Shown here: in pieces, positions 35,100 through 45,250 of the stretch
Layout: every line of letters begins with the position of its first letter
Position numbering within the stretch: the stretch's first letter is position 1
Source of the DNA: Phragmites australis
Lineage: Eukaryota > Streptophyta > Magnoliopsida > Poales > Poaceae
Assembly: GCF_958298935.1 (NCBI RefSeq)
Contig: NC_084937.1
Coordinates: forward strand, 20,097,568-20,161,567
Length of the DNA: 64,000 nucleotides
Direction of reading: 5' to 3'
Notes under the pieces: generated by a model
What the model was told of the DNA's origin: nothing
Database searches by the model: none
Seen by the model: the letters and a program-made list of their open reading frames with translations, nothing else
Position numbers and translations under genes: made by a program

Positions 35100-36105
35100 T
35101 CATTAGGCAGATAAGAAAACTAACTGGTGACTTAATATCGAGTGAGAGATAGACGGATGAGACAGTCTATATGTTCATAACCCAGTGAGTTGCCTTTTCC
35201 ACCGGGGCATGATCGATCGCGATCAGTAACATCGGGTAGTTACGTGGAGTTTCAAGTGCTCGCCATATTCATCGATCGAATCCACAATTGGCATGCACGA
35301 GCACGACCGTGCGGTTGTGGTGCCCCTGGATTCATTCGGATAGGACGATCGCGGCTGATAGATTTGATGCCGCGCATAAGTAGCAAGCAGCAACATAGCC
35401 TTGTGTTCTCGGATCGAAGGTAGGGTCGGCACCTCAATGTTTGCCTAGACCTTATTCAGAGAGAAACAGTAGTAACAAATAAAAAGGAACAAGTGTCGTT
35501 CTAGAGTGTGCTCAAATAAAAAAGAACAAGTGTCGTTCTAGAGTGTGCTTAGTCAAACTATTTTAACTGATAACGTATTTATGAATATTTATGCCAGCCA
35601 CAAATGGTGATATGACTGGATTGTCTTAATTATACCGCTTCCCATTTGTAACTCTATTACATTTTGAAACACACCGCAATGTAATTTTTGGTAACTATTT
35701 TGTCCTCCAAACCGTGTAAATATCCAACTATTCGTGAACGGACAAAGTACTAATTGGAACAAATGAAATTTATACTTCTCAGAAAAGGAGAATATACGGG
35801 CAATTGCACAAACAAGAAAAATTGTCCTGCCCTTGATCTGGTGGACCCTAATTGTAAGTAAACCAAACGCCATTAGAATTCATTGAGAAACTGTCAATGA
35901 TGAGCTGTAAGTATGTGAATAGATATCTAATTGGTAGTTTGGGTTACTAGTTTAGTTCATGTCTCTCCACGTAGCAATTAGATGATAATGACAACTTTAA
36001 TTCAATTGAGAAAGTTCTGGTAGATGCAATGATAACAAAAAAATGGAACTTCCATCCCTACCGAACTATCAGAACATTTTAGTAATTAAAATGGATACTA
36101 ATATA
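35100..36105. other. Intergenic, no gene recognised
   Basis: Holds the 37-bp duplication at 35476-35549. The remainder shows no coding or transposon signature. Confidence 0.4.
35476..35549. repeat. 37-bp tandem duplication
   Basis: caaataaaaaRgaacaagtg...tagagtgtgct is present twice with one base difference (35476-35512 and 35513-35549), so the duplication is recent. Confidence 0.9.
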
Positions 36106-37450
36106 TTTAGTGTCGAGAGGGTAAATTCCTGACAATAATTCTGGTATGCTGAACAGTAGGCGTGTGGACAGTGTTTCAGCAAACGGGTGTGTATGCGTGT
36201 GTTCGGTGGACTAAGGGACACAAAGAGTTATACAAGTTCAGATCTCTCGATGGATAATAGTCCTACGTCCTATGTATGTTATGAAGGATCTCAGTGGATT
36301 CCAGATGATGTTTTTTCTTAGTTTCCTGCCTCTGCTTTGGAATGAGGCCATTGTCCTTTTATATAGTAGGAAGGATGAGTATTTACATGTGGGTCCGAAC
36401 AAAAAAGCCTCTATTCATCCTAATATCTAATCCAAATCATCATTACGAAAGACCAGGCATGTCCACTTGCTCTGAGGGCACCATGCGTCTAGTTGTCGTG
36501 CGTCTAATTGTCGTGCGTCTAATTATCGTGCGTCTAATGCCACGGGACGGGTGTCGGAGGATGAACTCCACAAACGGGGATCCGGAGGGACCCCCTTTGA
36601 GATTCTGCCGGGGGGATGATTCTGAATCTACCTCATACGGGAAATAAATGAGATGCAGGCGGGACGGATGATCGGATGCTAGAGGAAATAAATGCTCAGG
36701 GGATTTTAGACAGGTTCGGATCGCACAGGAGCGTAATACCCTACTCCTGTGTGTATGCTATAAATGCTCTGGAAATGCCTCTCTGAGGATCTCTTGTGTT
36801 ACAAGGATTTCTGTCTAAGTCTAGAGTTTCGTTAGCTTGTCTACGTCTGTTGAGCTTCTTGAACTTGTCTCGGTCTTCCCCAACTTTTCTGTCTTTGAAG
36901 CCCCCGATAGCCTTGGTCCTATCCGTCTTCGCCTTATCATCGAGACGCACCCCCACCTTTTATACCGTCCGGGGGGGCTTGGCGTGCCCAGAAAGGAGGG
37001 CACGAGTCCCAAGACACCATAAATGAAAAAGCAATCATCATAGACTGCAGCTTGATGTTACGAAGGGGTTAAAAACGCGCCCTTGTCCGGCCCTGTCGTC
37101 ATCATCCCGCTTTTCAGCGGGTGCAGCAGGGAGGACCCACCGGGAAGTCACCGAGCAACCCCGCGTGCTCGACAGGTCAGAGCAATCCTGACACAGCAGG
37201 GCGGCAAGCGATATGCCTCGAGCCCTGCGACAATATCCCCAGGCGCGCCGGATGACGCGCGATAGGACCTGCCACATTAAATGTCCCCACGCCTCCCTAC
37301 CAGGCAGTGGTAGGGACTGACAACAGGCGTGGGGGGAGTGGCTGGAAGTGACAGGTCATGCTCCCTCTTAAATGCAGCATCGGGCTTCTTACCAATTGGC
37401 ATCTCACCGCTGAGCCCTTGTGGGGTCCACCGGCAAGGGGCTTCTCAAGT

Positions 37451-37770
37451 CATCGGGGAACTCTGGGTGCTCGGGGGTTACTGTTCATAGCCCCGAGTAC
37501 TCTCTCCCGGATATGCCTTTTCTTGGTCCTCGGGGAACTCGGGTACTCAGGGACCACATTCATGGCCCCGAGCGCCCTCTCTCGGAACTGTGTCTGCTCG
37601 GGTCATCGGAAAACTCGGGTACTCGGGGACCACTGTTCATGGCCCTGAGCGCCTTCTCCCGGAATTGTGTCTGCTCCGGTCCTCGGGGAACTCGGGTACT
37701 CGGGGACCACTGTTCATGGCCCCGAGCACCCTCTCCCGAAACTTGGTCTTCTCGGACCTCGGGGAGATAA
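37451..37770. repeat. ~77-bp tandem array inside the solo LTR
   Basis: About four units, with the marker ggggaactcgggtactc recurring at about 37455, 37532, 37608 and 37685, each followed by gggaccac-ttcatggccccgag and a ctctcccggaa-type block. The repeats open long frames on both strands that are not genes. Confidence 0.85.
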
Positions 37771-37854
37771 TCCCCTAGGGAGGGCGCCACGTGGCACTCT
37801 GCTGTTCTGGCCTCGAAACTCGGGGACCCCCGGTTCCCATGTCATCGACAACGA

Positions 37855-38215
37855 GAGAATGCCCTTCTGTGCCGACTTCATCCACTTACCTGGTCGAGCT
37901 GCTGATGACGTCCCATCCGCCGTGCGCCGCCGTGCCAATCCTGCAAAGTTCTATCTCGCAGCATGTAATGCTACGGGATGGGACATGGCCCTTTGGTGCC
38001 GACCCCGTCCACTTGCCTGGTCGGGCTGCTGACAACGTCCCATCCGTCATGCGCTGTCATGCCGGTCCGCAAAATTCTATCCCGTAGCATTTAATGCTAC
38101 GGGACGGGACAAGGCCCTTCGGCGCCGACCCCGTCCACTTGTTTGGTCGGGCTACTGATAACGTCTCATCCGCCGTGTGCCGCCGCATTTAATGTTATGG
38201 GATGGGACAGTGTCC
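37855..38215. repeat. ~126-bp tandem array inside the solo LTR
   Basis: About 2.8 units with markers gccgaccccgtccactt and cgggacgggaca recurring at about 37870, 37997 and 38123. Each unit ends in gcatttaatgctacggga. Confidence 0.85.
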
Positions 38216-38831
38216 AACTGCACCGTCCATGACTTCGTCATCTAGTGCTGGTGCATGGGGAAAGAAAAACACTTGAGTGGATATTAACGACTGCACTCTG
38301 GACAGGTTGCGTCAAATCTGGCTCTACGACCAGTGGGGCTGGTCGCGGATGTAAGTGATGATATAGTGAGACTGGTCAGGCAGATGTTTAGATTGGTCGC
38401 TGTGGTCGCACGATCATCATATTTTTGGGAGTAGCTCTAGTCGTGAGGTCCCCTGTAGAATCCGTTTAGTGAGGGTACCCTTTTAATTAATACATTAACA
38501 TTGGGTACCCTTTTAATTAATACACTAACATTTAGTTTTTACTATGAAATAGAATATGCTGATATCTCGGTTTAGTGAACCAAAGACACGAAAATTGAAC
38601 CATAATTGCTTATTAGATATCATCAAGGTAATCAATTGGATTTGTGCCCAAATGAAGCACACGAAAACCAAACCAATTTTTGACACACCAAAATCGGGGT
38701 GACCAAAACGGCTGGCCAAGTTTTGGTCGGCTTAGCTCTAAAGTTGAAGCGGAGTGCTAACACCTTACAAAAATTTAGTATGAAATCAAGCAATGGCAGA
38801 ATACATTCAAACTGGCCAATCGGTGAAGGCA

Positions 38832-38877
38832 AGCTTTGGTGCTCATGAGCACTGAGCTTTGGTGCTCATGAGCACCG
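38832..38877. repeat. 23-bp tandem duplication
   Basis: agctttggtgctcatgagca occurs twice back to back. The unit contains the palindrome tgctcatgagca. Confidence 0.85.
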
Positions 38878-39612
38878 ACCCAAAACATCCCTCGAAAATG
38901 AAGTGTGGCCAGCCAAACCATTGGTTTCTCTACAGCTTCTCAATAGGTTGAAGGCCACTTGCTGGAATAAATAAGCTTTTTTATTTTTTAACCCAATTAA
39001 ATCTAATCTTTTAACATTAGTCTCTACTCAACTAAATTTGGCCATAGTGTGATAACAACCTATTTAGTCACGCCATGGGTCATGATGTGGCCAAATCTCA
39101 TTTAGCCACGTCTAAGGCCCGAGGGATTAGGTCTCGGTCCTCTCCAAAAATTAATTAAGGAGAGGTTAATTTTAAAATATTATATTTAAATGGGTTAAAA
39201 TAAAAGAATTGAGAATTATTGGGAGAGCCTTTTGTGTTGTTCAAGGGCTTCTTATCCTCTGCCCACTCCCACCTTCTCTCATCTTATAACACGGTATTCT
39301 AGCTAGATAATTTTTCTAATGTAATACTTTACGAGCATATCTTTTCGCCTTTTAACATAAGCGTCGAGAAGTGGCTAGCTTCCTAAATAAGCTTAAGTCA
39401 GTTGTGCGGGCCAACCAAATTGGTTAATCGGACCACACCCACATTTTTCCTGAAACGGGTCTATCACCCATGGCCATGGGTAGCTAAAGCTGCAATGATT
39501 CTGCATTACTGGAAAAGTTGAAATAAAGCCTTTGCACTACTGTGTGGCTAGAGAGCTAATTAAATTAATCTCACCTCTCACGACTAGAATAATCAGGATC
39601 TGTTCGTGCAAC

Positions 39613-39679
39613 TTGATCACTTGGCGCCAAATCGCAGCGTGTCAAGTGTTTGATCACTTGGCGCCAAATCACAGCGTGT
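39613..39679. repeat. 37-bp tandem duplication
   Basis: ttgatcacttggcgccaaat...cagcgtgt is present twice with one difference. Confidence 0.85.
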
Positions 39680-40549
39680 TCCTAGATAGTTGCATCGATC
39701 GTGCACACAGAAATGCTTTACACCGCGGTCCCATGTATTTACTACTGAAATTGAACCTAAGTTCAAACATTATATTATTGGTCTTTTTTATTTTCTCACA
39801 AAAATCTCTGTTTTCAGTGGACTGTATTATTTTACATGATTTATAAAAAGCACATTATAATGAAAAATAGTGGTGGAAACAGTACTTTTAGTGACCATAT
39901 CGATGTCTAAATAAGCAATTATACTACTACTTGTTAGCTAAAGATGGCCCACTTTGCACAAAATAAAGGTCTAGTCCAACCTAATTCTCCACACCAAGCT
40001 GAGAGAGAGAGAGTAAAGAATTTAGGCAGGGGGTCAATTAACCCATAGTTAGCTTAGCTAGTGAGATAAGGTTCTCTCTCTCTCTCTACTGAGTGCTTGA
40101 GCTTTCATATATGCAATCCCTGCGGATATGTTAATTTATAGGCGCACACTAGCTGGTAATGCTGCGCATCATCTAATAATCGATGCGTTTTTTCTTTAAC
40201 CTGCTTTGCTCCTGCAGTCGTGCTGCCGCTCCTGATCGTCACGATCAGAGAAACAGACAGATGCATGGATGTGTGGCCGTCAGTGGCAGAAGTAGGATAG
40301 ATCGTGTTAACCGTTTCTTCTACCTCAAAAAAGGTGATCTCCCTTCATCCATAGTCTAAAAATTGAAGGGGGCTCGTACGTGTGCCATCCAGTAGGGAGG
40401 GTGCCACCCCGTTTGAGTCTGCCCTTACGTGGCGCCACGTGCACGTGTGGAGCTAGCCGCGAATAGATCTACAGTGCACGTGTGCGTACGTCTGTGCCTT
40501 TTGGGGACCGTGTTTAGCCTTGATCTTAGACCATTTTTAACTATATTTT

Positions 40550-40790
40550 TTTTCATTTTGTTCATTTTTTATTTCTTTTATCGTTTTTATTTTTTTTATT
40601 TTCTCTCATCTTCAACAGTTTCCCTTCAAAAGGAATTGTAAAGGAAAAAAAGAGAATCTCGTTCTGAAGAGAATAACCTTAAGAATCCCGTCGTGACGGA
40701 AACCATGAAGAAAAACTGAACGAAAATCCCTTCACGACAAGAATTAACCCCTGAAGGGAATTCTTTGGGGCTAGTGGTCATCCAAGCAAG
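40550..40790 (+). repeat. Dispersed MITE-like repeat, copy B
   Basis: Collinear with 2590-2832: attttctctcatcttcaacag, gaatcccgtcgt, gaacgaaaatcccttcacgac, cctgaagggaattctttgggg. It starts near gaccatttttaacta, a start often seen for small grass DNA elements. Confidence 0.55.
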
Positions 40791-42512
40791 GGGTTGTTTA
40801 GTGAGGTAACGAGAGAGTAAAACGACCAGAGGTGCACGACTATGCTTGAACGGCTTATGGAATACTATTAAAGAGAAGTTCATACTGAACGCCTCAATGC
40901 TAATGGTTTTCTATAATCCGTCAGTAATAAAGTTAGCAATTACGATTTTTTCTTATACGTCACCTTTGAGAATTGTTTGTAACGATGTTTCGACTTCCTC
41001 ACACTCGCCCAATTAAACTATCAGGTCATCTCAATTTAAACTTTCTTTACAACGCTGTCGGCGTGACTATTATTTTCCTCGTATCCTCTTCTCTCTTATC
41101 ACTTACCCTCCTCCCCGCTTACCACCCTTCTATCCTTCTCTCCTCTCCTAATGCCAGCAACCCCGACCACAACTAGTAGCATGCCGTGACAACATTCATC
41201 TAGGACCGGTTGGAACATGGGCTACTCTCCGTGAACTCATAGCGTCAGCCACGACACATCGGCTCTGGAACCACTTCAAGGCCGCAACACTACTATAAAA
41301 ACATCCATCTATGACTATTAATTCCTTAAAAATCGACAGTCATAACACATTCTTGTTAGTTTATGATAAAAACTGATATTGTTAGTCTATCTAAAAAAAA
41401 CCATCAATAAAAAACCATTACTACTATTAATTTATATTAAAAATCAATATTAATATTATCATTATCGGTTCTTAACATGAACCGATAGTGATAATCAATT
41501 ATCATCTTCAACCAACAGTAATAATAAAGAGAGTAATATACTATCATAATTAGTTTATAATATGAACCAACAATATTCTAAGTTCGTAGCTAGTCTTCGA
41601 AAATTTATAACTTTTTTTTATAAAGTTGAATGGATACAATTTTTATATGAAAATTATAGTCCTTATCAAAATCTACCACTATATGGTTGACAATATTTTT
41701 ATTTAAAATTATTTACGTATCCAAATTTAGTCTACAACTAATTTGACAACTGTAACTTATTCAACTTGACTCGTTTTATTGTGGTGTACTCATTGGGAGT
41801 CTCCAATGTCAGTCTCTCCGGCAAAGGTCCCTGCAGTGGCCGACTTCCTTCGGCTGCTGGGTGCTTGTGAACGTGTGGGTGTCGGCGTGTCTACTCAACA
41901 TTCGCCGGAAGGACGCTAACACTGAGAGTATGTCGCGTCTTCAAGATCGGGCTGGACGTTGAAAGTCCCAGCCTCCCAGGCGTGCTGCTTAGAATTGGAA
42001 ATTAATGACTCCGTTGCGTGTTTAGTTCCAGAATTACACTATCTCAGAAAGAGGTAATACAAATGGATTTTAAATTTTATTATAGATGGTTATAGATTCT
42101 GTTTTTAAAAAATATTTGTAATATTGATTTTGGTACAGACGGTTACGACTTCATCTATAATAGTAAGAGTCTGTGAGTAGTAAGAATCACACCGTCTGTA
42201 TAAAGTGACACAGATGAAGTTTTTTAAAAACTTTCTATACAACTCTTTTCCCCGTAAGTAATTTTTACTCTTGGTTGTCCTCATCACATGCATGATTTAC
42301 AAATTAAACACTGCATGATACACAAATTAAATAATATCATAAGTATTATTTATATATCATGCATTGATACATTGATGCATACATTGCTTAGAATATCGAT
42401 CATACATTATTCAGTACTTTAACACAGACATTTATATATCACAAAGTTGAAGAACATCACGTTTGTTTAGAAAACCTAACTAGCTATATATAATCCCTAG
42501 TTATATATCATT

Positions 42513-42721
42513 GATGACATCTTTCAAAAGGATTATAAGACTCTTGACATAATTGGTGACGCCATCTTCAAAAAGGACGAGATGATTAATATCTTTGATG
42601 CCATCTTTCAAAAGGATGATGAAATACTTGACATCAATGGTGATGTTGTCTTCCAAAAGGATGAGATGATCGACATCATTGATCACTGTCTTTCAGAAAG
42701 ATGAAATAATTGATATCATCT
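42513..42721. repeat. 42-bp tandem array, five units, open on both strands
   Basis: Units of 42 bp (gatgacatctttcaaaaggat...ttgacatcattg) start at about 42513, 42555, 42597, 42639 and 42681. As 42 is divisible by three, the array encodes a 14-residue repeat on each strand: like IFQKDEMIDIIDGD on plus and LILLEDNITIDVKYF on minus. Divergence is moderate. No start codon context or known protein supports a gene. Confidence 0.75.
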
Positions 42722-42852
42722 TAGCCTCCTGCATTTTAGCACAACGTCAACCCAAACATCATCTTAAATGAGCATCTCACTGTCATCTAGATCAAATTCC
42801 ATCCTGACTATCTCAGCGTGAGTCAGAACCAAACTGCATTGCTACCAAACCA

Positions 42853-43080
42853 TTACCCACGGTTCAATAAGAAATACGCATTCAAATCGATCTTGTAGTT
42901 CACGAAAATATCTTCATTGTCACGAATAGCAATAGAGAAATTTTCATCTACAAGAATGACATAGAGAACGTGATTGACAACAAAAATAGGCTCCACGGAG
43001 GGGCCCTTGGTAGCAGCGAAGAACACGAAGTCCACATGACCGAATTCGATGCGAAGCATCCGTGTCGTGGAAGTAGCCAT
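42853..43080 (-). pseudogene. Unrecognised coding-like fragment
   Basis: A 75-residue minus-strand frame (MATSTTRMLRIEFGHVDFVF, then ILVDENFSIAIRDNEDIFVNY) has protein-like composition and lies between CACTA-like end motifs. Its family was not recognised. It may be a captured fragment or a remnant of an element-encoded protein. The weak evidence is the balanced composition and the sequence downstream (42721-42850), which can be read on in other frames. Confidence 0.25.
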
Positions 43081-44869
43081 AGGGACAAACCCTCCTGCCA
43101 GCGCCTGATATTAGTAAACTAAGCCATTGCAGATCTGCGATGAAAACACTGTATTACTCTCAGTTATACATATCGAAGCAAACCCTAAAAAACCTTAACA
43201 AAACCGTGATAGACACACATACTTTACTCACCTTAGTGTAGGTTAGATTCGGTGTCCAGATCTCGCTCTTTTGATGTGGAAATAACTCTAGCTCGCGAAC
43301 TAAGCTCTCAAATGGCAACGAGGAGAGCGAGGACTCCTCTTCCATTTATATTTAGTGAGTGGGTTGTGTGTGGGTAAGCTAAAGATCGAGGGGAGACGAG
43401 TGGGTTGTGTGTATGAGAAGCTAAAGAATGATAGAAGATGAGTAGTCAAATTTAAAACAGTTCCCAAACCTTTAAGTATAGACAGTTGTACAGAAAATCT
43501 GTCTATATCTATCATACAAACACAGATAGATATATTATAAAAAGTCATCTGTGGCAATATTACATACGAGTTTTTCTCAAAACCATATGTGTCTGTACAA
43601 TATAAATAGACGAATTTGTAAAAGTCATATGTGACATAAAGTACACGCAGACAGCGATCATATTACAAACACGTCTATCTTAACAACTATATGAATATAT
43701 TTAATCAGTGACAGGTTAAAAAACTATTTGTGTATTTTGACTGCTTTTACTAATTCTATGATAATATTATGGGATGGTTTGTACTGAAATTAAGAGAAAA
43801 AATATATAAACTATAGAAGTGAATCCAACCAAGCCGAATGCCCAAGATGCGCACACGGGCAGGGGCCTCCTTCACGTCCGCTTCACAGTCCGCCCACCCG
43901 TGCCCACGGCCGCTGGCACACGCGCGGCCCTTGCCACTGGCTTCGCATTACACCCACGGTCGTCGGCACGCGTCCATGCGAGCCATCGCCCCTTTTTTTC
44001 CTTTCCTTGTCCTGTCGAGTAGTTTGAATGTGTATCCCGACTGAACTGTGTGATAGGAGTATATAACACAGTCGTTTTTTATTTTGCCTTACGGCCATGT
44101 TTGATGGTATGAGAAAAAAACTGACTGTGATAACTATGGATTGTACTATTTTTCAGTCGCCCATTTTATTTTTTTTAAGTCAACACGGTTAGCCGTCCGA
44201 TTTGTATCGGATAGATGTCCCGTCTTTTTCTTCCTCTCGTATCGGCTGTTTTGTTTCTCTACTCCATACAACTGCTTACTCCATGTGGCTCGCTCCCCCC
44301 ACCCCATCCCTCCTCCCACCATCTCTAACAACTTCTCTACCATTAGATTTGCCGCAACCGTCTCTCCCTCATTAACCAATTTATTTTCAAGATCTCCCAC
44401 CGACAATCATACCCACCACTCGCCTGCCACCTACGATTCTAGCGACGCTATTGTCGCACCACCACGCTGCAATTCACCATCGGTTCGGTCACGACCCTAG
44501 CCTCCCTCCAACCCCCAGAGTTGCCGTTGAACTCCAAAACCCTAAATCCTAACCTCCTTCTTTAAACTCATCGGCGTTCAATGGCCACCTAAAATCGAGC
44601 GTGCTATTTCAGACGTCTCAAGATTAAAAAGTGTGAATAACTAATTGTGCATGTGGATTTTAAAAATTTATGTGACAGTTGAAAAAAAAACCGACTTTGA
44701 TAACCATTTATACAGGTGGATTTTCATACCGACTACGATCATATCTTTGGAACCAACTAGGATTGCTTTTTTAAGTAGTGGTTAAAGTTATGATATCTTT
44801 AATCGGAATACAAATATGGTCTCAAATTCAGTAAAAAAAATCTCCTATATATGCCCATATATATATATA

Positions 44870-45097
44870 CTCTCTTCGTCTTAAAATAAATGATGTTAAA
44901 GATTAAAAATGTCAATATTACTCTCTTTTAGTAACATTAGTTGCATGGGAAATGAGATTGATATTGGGAAGAAAGTTATTCAATTAGAAGGATAAAACTG
45001 AAAAATTTAGACTAAAGTTATCTTAAAATTATAAAATATCATATATTTTAAATATTATAGAAAAAACTAAAACGTCATCTATTTTAAGACGATAGAA
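44870..45097. mobile_element. Stowaway MITE
   Basis: Ends are CTCTCTTCGTCTTAAAATA and, inverted, TTCTATCGTCTTAAAATA, close to the Stowaway consensus CTCCCTCCGTC. TA dinucleotides flank both ends (44868-44869, 45098-45099). The interior is AT-rich with no coding sequence. It lies 150 bp beyond the 3' end of the P450 gene. Confidence 0.75.
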
Positions 45098-45250
45098 TAT
45101 CTTGCACACAGCATCAGCTTATACTAGCTCGATCAACTGACATGATGACTCTACATGTCAGTGACACAACCCGGGATCAATCGGAGAGCACAAAACTTCA
45201 ACCATTCTCTACAGCCGCAGTATGTCAAACGAACAAAAAGAATGGGGGCG

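Larger units (their letters stand above)
36111..38530. mobile_element. Solo LTR, 2,420 bp
   Basis: Starts TGTCGAGAGGGTAAATT and ends TAATACACTAACA (TG...CA), flanked by a perfect 5-bp duplication TTTAG (36106-36110 and 38531-38535). No internal retrotransposon domain or second LTR is present, so this is the product of LTR-LTR recombination. It contains a GC-rich part with two tandem arrays (37451-37770 and 37855-38215), TATA-like sequences at about 36358 (ttttatatag) and 36757 (ctataaatg), and a 29-bp direct repeat at its very end (gggtacccttttaattaata twice, about 38475-38530). The length suits grass gypsy-type LTRs, but the family is not named. Confidence 0.85.
38536..40545. other. Intergenic, no gene recognised
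   Basis: Holds two small tandem duplications (38832-38877, unit 23 bp; 39613-39679, unit 37 bp with tgatcacttggcgccaaatc) and short GA and CT runs (about 40000-40015, 40073-40088). No coding signature. Confidence 0.45.
41288..44780. mobile_element. Probable non-autonomous CACTA-like element(s)
   Basis: The left end is CACTACTATAAAAACATCC and the right end, inverted, CACTACTTAAAAAAGCAATCC. Inside both ends are short repeats of the gaccgatagtgataat / actgactgtgataac kind. The flanking trinucleotides (CAA, GTT) do not match as a target duplication, so the pairing is tentative. A second set of subterminal-like motifs (cagacggttac, gtctgtac, acagatagat) at 42040-42220 and 43460-43720 suggests another CACTA-like element nested inside, starting near CACTATCTCAG at 42037. 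No transposase was seen. Confidence 0.4.

Noticed and set aside
37038..38087. Overlapping frames in the solo LTR
   Set aside because: Produced by the 77-bp and 126-bp tandem arrays; open on both strands and repetitive.
43819..44098. Overlapping frames on both strands
   Set aside because: GC-rich local segment without a domain, inside CACTA-like sequence.
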